In this document: positions 53,652-62,590 of the stretch, in pieces
Position numbering within the stretch: the stretch's first letter is position 1
Layout: every line of letters begins with the position of its first letter
Assembly: GCA_963738545.1 (NCBI GenBank)
Contig: CAVTXA010000008.1
Span: 1,054,001-1,118,000 of the forward strand
Source: Bog-756 sp963738545
GTDB taxonomy: Bacteria > Actinomycetota > Acidimicrobiia > Acidimicrobiales > RAAP-2
Length of the DNA stretch: 64,000 nt
Direction: 5' to 3'
Translations under genes and position numbers: made by a program
Notes under the pieces: generated by a model
What the model saw: only the letters and a program-made list of their open reading frames with translations
Told to the model about the DNA's origin: nothing
Databases searched by the model: none

Positions 53652-54815
53652 GTGTCGGCCTACCAACCGATCGACGTTGACAGTCACGTAATCGAGCCGG
53701 CAGACCTGTGGACATCACGAGTCTCGTCCAAGTGGGGCGATCTCGTGCCCCACGTGCGCTGGTACGAGCCCACGCAAGAGGAAGTCTGGTTCATAGGCGA
53801 CGAGCCACTCTCGCCGGTCGGGATCTTCGCCATGGTGGGATGGCGGAATCTGTACCCGAACCATCCGCCCAGGTACGAGGATGCGTCACCTGAGGTTCTA
53901 GAGGCGAAGCCCCGTCTCGACGCGCTTGACCGAAACGGGATTTGTGCTCAGGTGATCTACCCAAACCTTGTCGGTGGTTTCTTCGCAAACCGATTCATGC
54001 AGCTCGATCCCGGACTCGCTCTGGAGTGTGTTCAGGCCTATAACGACTTCCAAACTGACTTCTGCTCGGTAGCCCCTGACCGGCTATTGGCACTCACGGC
54101 ATTGCCGTTCTGGGACGTCGATGCGTCGGTTCGCGAGATTGAACGATGCATCGAGAATGGACACAGGGGGGTGCTCTTTGCCCATACATTCGAGCAGATT
54201 GGCCTTCCTAACATTCCCGACGAGCGGTGGCACCCAATCCTGGATGCGGCGCAGTCGTTGGGACAGTCAATCAATTTCCACATCGGATTCACCGCCGACG
54301 CTGGGCGGCCGATGGACCACATGATCGCGGAACGCGATGGAGGCAGTCAGAACATCGTCGACAAGACCGCACAGAGCTTTATGAGCAACGCCCGGGCGAT
54401 CAATCACATTACTGTCTACGGCGTTTGTCATCGCTACCCGGATCTGAATTTTGTTTTAGTTGAGAGCGGCTTCGGGTTCATTCCGTACCAGTTGCAGGCG
54501 TTGGACTGGCAGTGGGACAACAATGGCATGCGGCAGCAATTTCCGGGATGGTTGACTCCGAGCGAGTACTTCAGCCGTCAGATCTATTCGACATTCTGGT
54601 TCGAAAAGACGAACCCATCTCAGCTGACGGATTGGCAGGACAATGTCATGTGGGAAACCGATTTTCCGCACCCGACCGCAATGTGGCCGACGCCAACTTC
54701 TCTGGTTGCGCTACCTGCCCAGGAGGCCATTGAGCACACCATCGGCGATGTCACTGAAGAGGTTCGTCGGAAAGTCCTTTTTGCGAATGCCGCTCGCCTG
54801 TACCGGGTCCAATAG
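53652..54815 (+). CDS. Amidohydrolase_2 family (ACMSD-like) protein
   Basis: The 387-residue protein opens PIDVDSHVIEPADLW, the DxDxHxxEP motif of ACMSD-like TIM-barrel metal enzymes. INFHIGFTADAG and MWETDFPHPTAMW supply the other metal ligands. Relatives decarboxylate or hydrolyse aromatic or muconate-type acids. Its substrate is unknown; site F suggests co-regulation with the island. Confidence 0.87.
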   Translation: MSAYQPIDVDSHVIEPADLWTSRVSSKWGDLVPHVRWYEPTQEEVWFIGDEPLSPVGIFAMVGWRNLYPNHPPRYEDASPEVLEAKPRLDALDRNGICAQVIYPNLVGGFFANRFMQLDPGLALECVQAYNDFQTDFCSVAPDRLLALTALPFWDVDASVREIERCIENGHRGVLFAHTFEQIGLPNIPDERWHPILDAAQSLGQSINFHIGFTADAGRPMDHMIAERDGGSQNIVDKTAQSFMSNARAINHITVYGVCHRYPDLNFVLVESGFGFIPYQLQALDWQWDNNGMRQQFPGWLTPSEYFSRQIYSTFWFEKTNPSQLTDWQDNVMWETDFPHPTAMWPTPTSLVALPAQEAIEHTIGDVTEEVRRKVLFANAARLYRVQ

Positions 54816-55233
54816 GCGTCCGTTCGTTCAATCGGGCCCTGCCGACGCGGTGACGGAACACAGGGATCCCCGGTTCGCCTGACGGGTTTATCTCGGACCG
54901 GGCGGGATGGGGATCACCGGGCAACGAAATACCCTTGTCGCCTTTACGAGAACGATGATCTGAAGCTAGACGCGCTCGTGACAAGTACCTACAGGCTCGA
55001 GGTAACTAAAGATGATGCGTACAATGACATGCACGCTGGGCGTCATTACCGGATTAACTGACCGGTCTTCTCATCGAAAACTCTCCGAGGTGGAACGTTC
55101 GTGACGTCGTATCAACTGGTGCTGGACCCGCACGACGCATCTAGATCCTCAGAGTCGATGGCGACCTTGACTGATTCACTCGATCCCAGACGAATATTTT
55201 GTCGATCCTGAAAATTATTTTGATCGATGATGG
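54816..55233. other. Gap between converging genes
   Basis: 418 bp without a supported gene or clear terminator. Confidence 0.5.
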
Positions 55234-55911
55234 TCAGTCAAAGAGGCGCTTTTCTATATTGCGTAGGGACTGAGCGAGGTGGTTACGGAAAAGGCTTCGG
55301 ACCTGTTCGGCGTCTCCGCGCCCAAATGCGGCGGCAATCTCCTCATGTTCGGCGATTGCTTTCGCCATCGCCTCCTCGGAGTCGATGAGGGACATGCGAT
55401 AGCGATCAGCTCGATCGGCTAAGGCATCGAGAGTATCCGTGAGTACCTGGTTTCGGGCGGCTCCGTAGAGGCTGCGATGGAAAAGACGATTGAGTCGCAG
55501 CCTCTCTATTGGGTCCGGACTCATGGCGGGAAGGCAATCTTGAGTGTGGGCGTGGTCAGCTGCGGTGGCCACGGTAGCGCTTAGTGCGGCACCGAACGGC
55601 TCAAGCTCAATCCGGACTTGGTACAAGTCAAGGAGCTCGGCTCGAGTGAGGGGAGTTACTATCACACGCTTGTGTGCTTGAACGCTTAAAAGGTTCTCCG
55701 CCGCCAAGCGCCTGACGGCCTCCCGAAGCGGGGTCGTCGAGACGTCAAACTGGGCGGCGAGGGTTTCTTGATCAAGCAGGCTGCCGGGCTTAAGTTGCCC
55801 GGTCAGAATGCGATCACGAACGGCCTGATAGGCGAACTCTGCCTTGGTGAGTCCAGCGAACGCGACACCATTGAGGCGGTCGGGCTCTGACCACCAAGCC
55901 GCGGGTCGCAT
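55234..55911 (-). CDS. GntR-family (FCD) regulator 2
   Basis: The 225-residue protein: LDQETLAAQFDVSTTPLREAVRRLAAEN is the DNA-binding domain; LNRLFHRSLYGAARNQVL and EHEEIAAAFGRGD belong to the FCD ligand domain. It is closely similar to regulator 3 over its whole length, indicating a duplication. Site G lies 39 bp upstream, implying autoregulation. Confidence 0.92.
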   Translation of the reverse strand: MRPAAWWSEPDRLNGVAFAGLTKAEFAYQAVRDRILTGQLKPGSLLDQETLAAQFDVSTTPLREAVRRLAAENLLSVQAHKRVIVTPLTRAELLDLYQVRIELEPFGAALSATVATAADHAHTQDCLPAMSPDPIERLRLNRLFHRSLYGAARNQVLTDTLDALADRADRYRMSLIDSEEAMAKAIAEHEEIAAAFGRGDAEQVRSLFRNHLAQSLRNIEKRLFD

Positions 55912-55949
55912 ACACGCACTCTAGTAGTCGGCCATTTCGCGATGCAAGG

Positions 55950-55960
55950 TATACGAGATA
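55950..55960. promoter_or_regulatory. TATA-N3-TATA-like site G upstream of GntR-2
   Basis: TATA-CGA-GATA followed by ATC. It lies 39 bp from the start of GntR-2 and 138 bp from site H. Confidence 0.55.
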
Positions 55961-56097
55961 ATCTGACCTCGAACCACTTACTAGAGCGGGGACCCACATC
56001 CGAGGCCAACCAGCCGGCCGATCACCAGTAGCTACTAGGTAGGCGAAGGGGAAGCGGACGTTTGGCCGGTTCGAGCTTGACCCGACTCCGTCTTTAT

Positions 56098-56108
56098 TAT
56101 ACCCTATA
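56098..56108. promoter_or_regulatory. TATA-N3-TATA site H upstream of acyl-CoA ligase
   Basis: Perfect TATA-CCC-TATA followed by ATC, 145 bp before the ligase start. A TTGACC lies 15 bp upstream as a possible -35. Sites G and H share the divergent gap (55912-56252), which holds no gene. Confidence 0.6.
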
Positions 56109-56252
56109 ATCAGTGGTCTTCCCCTATGAGGCTCCCTCCGGTTCGTGATGTCCGCAGAAGTGTGGTCATGAGTTGGCGGCCTATAGCTGAGGACTTCGCC
56201 AAGAGCCATTTGATCTATTCGGGCGCCCCAGGACGACGAGGAGCCGTAACAT

Positions 56253-57770
56253 ATGGATCTCCCGCTACTGTTTAGACGAGCAGCTCGCGAAACGCCGAAC
56301 GCACCCGCCATTTCCGACGGAAGTAGCTCGCTGATGACCAGCGAACTCCTCGATTACGGCGAACGCTTAGCCAATTACCTCGACGAGCAGGGTGTTCAGC
56401 GAGGTTCCAGTGTCGGGGTCCTCTCAGAGAACCGAGTTGAATATCTCGTGTCGGACGTTGCCACGGCGTTGAGTCGCAACGTGCGGGTTGCATTGAATGC
56501 GCGCGTTCATCTGGACGACCATCGTTTTGTTGTGGCGGACACGGGGATGCGCGTCCTTTTCCACTCCAGTGCCCATTCGGAGACGGCTCAGGCCCTTGCC
56601 AAGGAGTTCGGCCTACTCACGCTGTCATTCGATGATGGAGACGAGGTCAGTCCCTGGATCCGATCTGTCGCTGATGCCACGAGTGCTCGAAGTGTGGTGC
56701 GTACCGGAACGTCTCAGGATCCTGGCTGGATAAGTTACACCTCAGGAACGACCGGCCGACCAAAGGGTGTAGTCCTCAGTCACGAGGCGCTTTGCAATGT
56801 CGCATTCAATCTCCTACTCGAGGTAGGAGAGATCGTGCCGGGAGAGCAGATCGTCTTAGCTCAGCCCCTCTCGCATGGTGCCGGCTACTTTCCTCTGCCC
56901 TATCTGATGCGCGGTGCAGGGGTCTACTGCCAAAAGAAATTTGATCCCGAGGAGATTTGGAACCTATCCAACCGGCTGGGGATTCGTACGGTGAAGGTAG
57001 TTCCGGCAATGTTGCCCCGCATACTCGAAGTCCCAGGGTCCGATTGGGGCTACGAGACCACCATCTATGGCGCTTCGCCAATCTCTGCACCTGTTCTTGA
57101 CGCATGTATCGATAGATTCGGTTTCTCACTGATTCAGCTCTACGGGAAGACCGAGGCGCCGGCAACAATCACTTGCCTGCGTAAGCACGAGCATGTCGGG
57201 ACAACTCGACTGTCAGGAGGACGACCGTGGCGCACCGTGGAAGTCGAGATAAGGGATCCGGACGGACAACTGTGTGAGACGGGTGAGACCGGTGAGCTAT
57301 TTGTGCGCGGGCCTCACGTGATGAGCTGTTATCACAACAATCGAGCTGCGACCGATGAGGCACTGGTCGGTGGTTGGCTTGCGACAGCAGACATGGCCAG
57401 CTTCGACGCCGAGGGCTTTGTGCATCTCAAGGGGCGAGGTGATGAGTTGATTATCTCTGGTGGTTTCAACATTGCGCCCAAAGAGGTTGAGGATGTTCTC
57501 ACGACTTATCAGGGTGTTCAAGAGGCTGTGGTATTCGGTGTGCCGGACGCCCGCTGGGGGACAGCCGTCGCAGCAGTGTTGCAAGTCCACGCGCCCGACG
57601 ACATCAAGACGGATGACGTCATGGCCTTTGCCCGAGACCGTCTGGGGTACCGATCACCGAAGCGAGTTGTTTTGGTGAGAGACATACCCCGCACGCCCTA
57701 CGGCAAGGTCGATCGTCGCGCACTCAACGATCTCCTAGGCCATGGGCAGGTGGACAAGTCGAATGTTTAA
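56253..57770 (+). CDS. Acyl-CoA ligase (ANL superfamily)
   Basis: The 505-residue adenylate-forming enzyme has the P-loop YTSGTTGRPKGVVLSH, motif A5 LYGKTEAPATI, ATADMASFD and ELIISGGFNIAPKEVED, with the catalytic lysine in PRTPYGKVDRR at the C-terminus. It activates a carboxylic acid with ATP and CoA. With the thiolase and dehydrogenase downstream it suggests CoA-dependent side-chain breakdown, for example of a phenylpropanoid. Confidence 0.92.
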   Translation: MDLPLLFRRAARETPNAPAISDGSSSLMTSELLDYGERLANYLDEQGVQRGSSVGVLSENRVEYLVSDVATALSRNVRVALNARVHLDDHRFVVADTGMRVLFHSSAHSETAQALAKEFGLLTLSFDDGDEVSPWIRSVADATSARSVVRTGTSQDPGWISYTSGTTGRPKGVVLSHEALCNVAFNLLLEVGEIVPGEQIVLAQPLSHGAGYFPLPYLMRGAGVYCQKKFDPEEIWNLSNRLGIRTVKVVPAMLPRILEVPGSDWGYETTIYGASPISAPVLDACIDRFGFSLIQLYGKTEAPATITCLRKHEHVGTTRLSGGRPWRTVEVEIRDPDGQLCETGETGELFVRGPHVMSCYHNNRAATDEALVGGWLATADMASFDAEGFVHLKGRGDELIISGGFNIAPKEVEDVLTTYQGVQEAVVFGVPDARWGTAVAAVLQVHAPDDIKTDDVMAFARDRLGYRSPKRVVLVRDIPRTPYGKVDRRALNDLLGHGQVDKSNV

Positions 57771-58371
57771 GTTCGTCGCGACCCATTCCACGTCCAAGAA
57801 GAAGAACCGTCAGGGCACGTACTTTCAATCGAAGACGGAGTTGAAAGTTTGCAACAGAGTGTCCATGGCGACGATCGAGGTGGCTTGCTCGGTCCACTTC
57901 CGTATCCCCCCAAACGGATGAGAGCGGCTTGCGGCCGCCCCCGGCCAAGCCGCCTCGATAGTGGCCAGCGGACCAAGCAAAATCAAGACCCGGCAAAGGG
58001 CCTGGAAGAGAAGCACTAGAGATAGCAGCGCAAATGAAACGATTGCTGTCTTGGGCCGTTTCCTCATCTGAGGTCGGTGTATCGGGAGATCACTCGACCT
58101 TCCGTGCTTGTCAATCCAGCCCAGTTCTTGTCATGACCAGTTGGCGAGAATCGTGACTACCTGGATGCAATCCCCATCTTGCTCCCAGTGGGGCGGCGGG
58201 AGGTGGCGGTCGAAGCGGCGAGGAGGTCGGTGGTTTGCCGTGCAACCGGTGACTTCGTGCGCCGGAGTGCAACTGATGCAAGCGTCGAGTCGGCGTCCGA
58301 AGCCCTCTTCGTCGATGTAGTAAATCTTATAAACTATTTGCAGACGTCGATGTCATCGGAAAGGCAGCGAA
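57771..58371. other. Gap of 600 bp before thiolase, holding site I
   Basis: No supported gene. Short frames on both strands are unassignable. The 3' end carries site I. Confidence 0.5.
58328..58338. promoter_or_regulatory. TATA-N3-TATA-like site I upstream of thiolase
   Basis: TATA-AAC-TATT, in CTTATAAACTATTT, nearly identical to site C. It lies 34 bp before the thiolase ATG. Confidence 0.6.
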
Positions 58372-59547
58372 ATGGAGCCCGTAAGAATTGCCGGTGTCGG
58401 GATGCACCCATTCGGACACCATCGTGGTAAATCGCTGAAGGACTTAGTTCGAGTCGCCTTTGTCCGAGCCCTCCGTGACGCAGAGGTTGGTTTGAATGAG
58501 CTTGACGTCGTCTACTCCGCGAATGCTATGGCCGGCCTCTTGCAGGGGCAGGAGCAGATCCGTGGGCAAACTGTTCTGCGGGAGGTTGGTGTCCAGGGAA
58601 CGCCAATTGTGAATGTCGAGAACGCCTGCGCTAGCGGTTCAACTGCATTCAGAGAAGCCGTGATTGCTGTCAAATCCGGCGTGGCGAAGACGGCCCTTGC
58701 CATTGGATTCGAGAAAATGCTCGTCGATGACCGGGAGCGTACCCTCTCCGCCCTCCAAACTGCAGGGGACCAGGAGGTCATTGGGGGCTTAGGTCTGCAG
58801 TTCACAGCTGTCAATGCGATCAAGCTGCGAAAACGCATGGACGCCGGAGAGATGACCTTAGAAGATCTTGCCGAAGCGGCGGTCAAAAGTCATGCCAACG
58901 GTGCATTGAATCCCTACGCACATCACCAAAGGCCTGTTTCTAGTGACGAGGTTCTAGGCTCTCGCCGAATTGCGGGGCCAATTACCCTCCTCATGTGCAG
59001 TTCCTTTTCTGATGGTGCGGCCGCAGTAGTGGTCCAGGCGGCCGAGATCAAGCCAGCCCAGGATCGCCCAGCCATAACAGTCCGGGCAAGCAGCGCCCGC
59101 TCCGGGTACTCGCCATCGAGCAAGAGCCGTGAATCAACCGTATGGACGTGCGCTCAGAACGCCTACGAGGAGGCCGGTGTCGATCCGAGCGATATCAGCG
59201 TGGCCGAGGTGCACGATGCCCTCGCTCCGTCCGAGCTCATTTGCTATGAGGAGTTGGGATTTTGTGGACGAGCCGAAGCCGCCAAACTCCTCCGCGGCGG
59301 GTCGACATCCATCCACGGGGAGATCGCGGTGAATCCAAGCGGTGGACTCTCGTCGAGGGGTCATCCGGTGGGAGCGACAGGCTTGGCGCAGATCGCTGAA
59401 TTGGTGTGGCAGCTCAGAGGTGAGGCGGGCCTGCGCCAAGTCAAAAACCCGCGTCTGGGGTTGGCCATGAATGACGGGGGTTGGCTAGAGGGTGAACCGG
59501 CGAGTTGCAACATTCATATTCTAGAAAGGGCGATCCCATGGGCTTGA
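58372..59547 (+). CDS. Thiolase (SCP2-type acyl-CoA C-acyltransferase)
   Basis: The 391-residue protein has the nucleophile cysteine in VENACASGSTAFREA, the histidine in AEVHDALAPSELI and GGLSSRGHPVGATGLAQIAE at the C-terminus. Members of this group work with a DUF35 partner in steroid and aromatic side-chain thiolysis or aldol cleavage; such a partner follows directly. Confidence 0.9.
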   Translation: MEPVRIAGVGMHPFGHHRGKSLKDLVRVAFVRALRDAEVGLNELDVVYSANAMAGLLQGQEQIRGQTVLREVGVQGTPIVNVENACASGSTAFREAVIAVKSGVAKTALAIGFEKMLVDDRERTLSALQTAGDQEVIGGLGLQFTAVNAIKLRKRMDAGEMTLEDLAEAAVKSHANGALNPYAHHQRPVSSDEVLGSRRIAGPITLLMCSSFSDGAAAVVVQAAEIKPAQDRPAITVRASSARSGYSPSSKSRESTVWTCAQNAYEEAGVDPSDISVAEVHDALAPSELICYEELGFCGRAEAAKLLRGGSTSIHGEIAVNPSGGLSSRGHPVGATGLAQIAELVWQLRGEAGLRQVKNPRLGLAMNDGGWLEGEPASCNIHILERAIPWA

Positions 59548-59939
59548 GTGAGGCCCTCCAGTGGCCCGATGTTGTGAACCGTTTAGCCGTCGATCGGGAG
59601 CGGGAGCTCCTGTCAGGGTCTCGCTGCCAACAGTGCGGAGTAACAACTTGGCCGGCGCGTTCGGTGTGTCCGGACTGCGCCGATGCCACCACCGAGCCGG
59701 CGACATTTGGACCTGAGGGAGTTCTTCAAAGCTACGCAGATGTTTGGGTGTCATTGGCTGGCTTGGATGTCCCATACATCCTTGGTGAAGTCGAAGTTGC
59801 CGGCGGGCCACCGATCATTGCGCATATTCGAGGTTTGCCGAAAGACGCCTCGCTTCCCCTGAGAGTGAGCCTTGTATTTGCTGAAAGAGAGGGAGCTGTG
59901 CCTCCATTTTGGTTTGTACCCGCGTCGGATGACGGATGA
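59538..59939 (+). CDS. DUF35 OB-fold/zinc-ribbon protein, thiolase partner
   Basis: The ATG at 59538 overlaps the thiolase by ten bases. A zinc-ribbon CQQCGVTTWPARSVCPDC (CxxC-x10-CxxC) near residue 30 is followed by an OB-fold domain (GVLQSYADVWVSLAG). It likely forms a complex with the thiolase, as in Ltp2/DUF35 pairs. Confidence 0.9.
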   Translation: MGLSEALQWPDVVNRLAVDRERELLSGSRCQQCGVTTWPARSVCPDCADATTEPATFGPEGVLQSYADVWVSLAGLDVPYILGEVEVAGGPPIIAHIRGLPKDASLPLRVSLVFAEREGAVPPFWFVPASDDG

Positions 59940-60044
59940 AGGATGAAGGATTTCCGATAAAGGTGGCGACGTCGGCAGAAGGAGGGCGGGGGGTAGTGCG
60001 CAACTCCATGCCAACGGTGGAGGACGCCCAGGCTCAGAGCGGAA

Positions 60045-60194
60045 GTGGCTCGCGATCCCCGAGACATCGCCGACTCCAGCTTGTTCCACGAGCGGGCCAA
60101 AATGATGGCAGACCGAATCCATCGTGACCTCGAGCGTCAGCAACGGCAAGATTTGGCCATGTTTCGTTCGTCATTGGGCCAACAAGCCGCTTGA
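60045..60194 (+). CDS. Candidate small helical ORF
   Basis: A GTG-started 49-codon frame reads VARDPRDIADSSLFHERAKM followed by MADRIHRDLERQQRQDLAMF and a short end. It is strongly charged and helix-prone. No family is recognised and the ribosome site is weak; an upstream ATG frame (60009) begins out of frame. It lies in a 360-bp gap otherwise lacking genes. It could be a decayed gene. Confidence 0.3.
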   Translation: MARDPRDIADSSLFHERAKMMADRIHRDLERQQRQDLAMFRSSLGQQAA

Positions 60195-60299
60195 CGCTGG
60201 ACACTTCCGGGGCTGTCGAATTTGTTTTAGGTTTCGCTCCTCACGGCTGGCCAATTTGATCGAAGTGGCGTGGGTATCCCGTGCTGAAGATCTCCAGAA

Positions 60300-61370
60300 A
60301 TGAGCGGTCGCGATGCCAAAGACTTGAACAACAACTGGCTCGATAGCTGGCATGAGGCGCCCATCGATCCGCAGCAACCGATCGTGGATGCCCATTATCA
60401 CTTATGGGACGGGACGCATGGTCAGCCGTACCTGCTTCCGCAATACCTCGCTGATCGTGACACCGGTCACCGAATCGTTGAGTCGATCTACGTCGAATGC
60501 GGGTGGGGATACTGGACTAGTGGTGCTGTCCATCTGAGGTCCACCGGCGAGCTGGAAGCAGTAAAGCACCAGTACGCAACTCACACACCAATGGCGCTGG
60601 CAAGTGCACACATCGTCGCCTTCGCCGATCTCCGCTTGGGGGACAACGTCCAGGAGGTCCTAGACCCCCTGATGTCTGTGGCCGGAGTTCACCTATGTGG
60701 AATTCGCAACGCAGTAGCGTTCGATGAGGACCCGGGTGTACCACGAGCCAGGACGAATCCACCATCCGGCCTGCTGGCCGACCGGCAATTTCGGTCGGGA
60801 GTGCGCCGACTCGGGAGAGCCGGCCTTGCTTGCGACATCTGGCTCTACCACCCTCAGATCCCCGAGCTTGCGGAAATCGCCGCTGCAATACCGACCTGCA
60901 AGTTCGTCCTGAATCATCTGGGCGGCCTACTTGCGATCGGTCGGTACGGTGACATTCAATCCGAGGTGTTTGAGTCCTGGCGACACCACATCGCCGCCCT
61001 CAAGCCCCTGCAAAATGTATTCTTGAAATTGGGTGGTATTGGCATACCTTTCCTCGGGCATCCGCCGAATTACGATCAGCCTCCGCCTACGAGCGCCATG
61101 ATCGCGGAGCGCTGGAGCCACCACCTGATATTCGCGATCGAAGAGCTTGGGCCCCAGCGATGCATGTTCGAGTCAAACTTTCCAGTCGACCGAAGTTCCA
61201 TGAGTTTCTGCACTACTTGGAACGCGTTCAAGCGTGTTGCGTCCGGCTTCAGCCCCTGGGAACGGGACCAGCTGTTCTTCAGCACGGCTGCACATGTGTA
61301 CGGCTTGGAGCCGTATTTGACTGGGATCGGCGGTGAGCCAGCGGACCTTAGCGCTCACGGTGATATCTGA
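60300..61370 (+). CDS. Amidohydrolase (COG3618, LigI-type lactonase-like)
   Basis: The 356-residue TIM-barrel enzyme has VDAHYHLWDGTHG, LNHLGGLLAI and CMFESNFPVDRSSM, typical of COG3618 amidohydrolases. This family includes 2-pyrone-4,6-dicarboxylate lactonase (LigI) and sugar lactonases. It is thus the best candidate in the window for a lactone-opening step between ring cleavage and the LigJ-like hydratase, though this remains inference. Confidence 0.85.
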   Translation: MSGRDAKDLNNNWLDSWHEAPIDPQQPIVDAHYHLWDGTHGQPYLLPQYLADRDTGHRIVESIYVECGWGYWTSGAVHLRSTGELEAVKHQYATHTPMALASAHIVAFADLRLGDNVQEVLDPLMSVAGVHLCGIRNAVAFDEDPGVPRARTNPPSGLLADRQFRSGVRRLGRAGLACDIWLYHPQIPELAEIAAAIPTCKFVLNHLGGLLAIGRYGDIQSEVFESWRHHIAALKPLQNVFLKLGGIGIPFLGHPPNYDQPPPTSAMIAERWSHHLIFAIEELGPQRCMFESNFPVDRSSMSFCTTWNAFKRVASGFSPWERDQLFFSTAAHVYGLEPYLTGIGGEPADLSAHGDI

Positions 61371-61439
61371 CCCGCCGCGTGGGAGTCTCGAATTTTGCGA
61401 TGAGAGTAGCGCGCGCCCTTGCCCCACTATCGGCCTTCC

Positions 61440-61450
61440 TGTAGTCTATA
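61440..61450. promoter_or_regulatory. TATA-N3-TATA-like site J
   Basis: TGTA-GTC-TATA, 33 bp before the GTG at 61484 that opens the short ORF coupled to GntR-3. Confidence 0.55.
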
Positions 61451-61483
61451 AAATGGAGTGGATCGGAACGAATAGAGGGTTTT

Positions 61484-61855
61484 GTGTCTTATGCCATCCC
61501 TGTGTCGAGAGTCGATCCGTTCTCGGGACAACTGCCGTCTGAGCGACCCGACTTTTACCGAGACCTACGGTCGGTGTCAGCGGGGGACTGGTCATCTGGC
61601 GACCTGACCCAGCGTTGCCTCGGCTCGAATCTTGCCCACACCGTCACCCAGATCACAGTGGCAAGCTTTCTCCGCCGACCACATGACTACCGAGTTGTCA
61701 GTAGCGGTGCCCGCCGATACGACGAGATAGGAACTATCAACGGATGGGAGCATGCGGGCATGTTCATGAGCCCGGACCGAGAGGCGCATCTGAGGCGGCC
61801 TGTAGAACTGGTGCCACGGGCGCTACTGAGCCATAGCTACCATTCTTCGGCATGA
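61484..61855 (+). CDS. Short ORF coupled to GntR-3, function unknown
   Basis: A GTG with GAGGG five bases upstream opens a 123-codon frame (VSYAIPVSRVDPFSGQLPSE), whose stop overlaps the GntR-3 ATG (ATGA). Site J lies just upstream. No family is recognised and codon choice looks less typical. It may be a real leader protein or just a readable leader region. Confidence 0.4.
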   Translation: MSYAIPVSRVDPFSGQLPSERPDFYRDLRSVSAGDWSSGDLTQRCLGSNLAHTVTQITVASFLRRPHDYRVVSSGARRYDEIGTINGWEHAGMFMSPDREAHLRRPVELVPRALLSHSYHSSA

Positions 61856-62478
61856 CAAAGGCCGAGTACGCGTTTCAGACCGTGCGAGGTCAGATATTGG
61901 CTGGTGAGTTGCGACCGGGCTCGATTATCGATCAAGAAACTCTTAGCGCAGACTTGCAACTCTCAACGACACCTATTCGTGAGGCTCTTTCTCGTCTGGC
62001 TGCTGAGAAGCTCGTCTTGCTTCGTGCTCACAAGCGAGTCCAGGTAGCCCCACTCAGTCGCGACGAAATGCATGAGATCTACACGGTGCGCGTTGAGCTT
62101 GAGCCATTCGCTGCTGCCCTTGGTGCCGAGGCGGCAACGGATGCAGAGCGGTTGCATGCCAAGGAATCCTTGAACCTGCTAGGTCGCAACGCTTTAGAGG
62201 CACTCCAGATCAACCGGGCATTCCACCGCAGCATCTATCAGGCATCCCACAACCAGGTGTTGAGCAAACTCATCGAGTCCCTCGCCGACCGCGCTGACCG
62301 TTATCGGATGATGCTGGTTCAGTCAGATGATGCATTGTCGGTCGCCGCCATGGAACACGAGAGAATTGCCGCCGCCTTTTGCGCAGGTCAGAGTGCTCAG
62401 GTGCATCGCCTGTTTCATGATCATCTCGCCCAGTCCCGGGAGCTGATCGAAGAAATATCGTTCGAGACAGCCGATTGA
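61852..62478 (+). CDS. GntR-family (FCD) regulator 3
   Basis: The 208-residue protein has IIDQETLSADLQLSTTPIREALSRLAAEK as DNA-binding domain and INRAFHRSIYQASHNQVL, EHERIAAAFCAGQ as FCD ligand domain. It is a close paralogue of GntR-2 and starts at the position corresponding to that protein's residue 21. Confidence 0.92.
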   Translation: MTKAEYAFQTVRGQILAGELRPGSIIDQETLSADLQLSTTPIREALSRLAAEKLVLLRAHKRVQVAPLSRDEMHEIYTVRVELEPFAAALGAEAATDAERLHAKESLNLLGRNALEALQINRAFHRSIYQASHNQVLSKLIESLADRADRYRMMLVQSDDALSVAAMEHERIAAAFCAGQSAQVHRLFHDHLAQSRELIEEISFETAD

Positions 62479-62590
62479 AGGGTTCGTGCAAAGGCTAGAT
62501 CCAACCCAACCGGCATAGCGAACCACCGACCCCCCTTTGAGATGTCGATACGAAAAGATGTGGAGCGAACATTCCGTGATAGGCGTTGAG

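Noticed and set aside
57825..58067. 80-codon minus-strand frame with a hydrophobic start
   Set aside because: Could be a small membrane protein but lacks a ribosome site and any recognisable relative.
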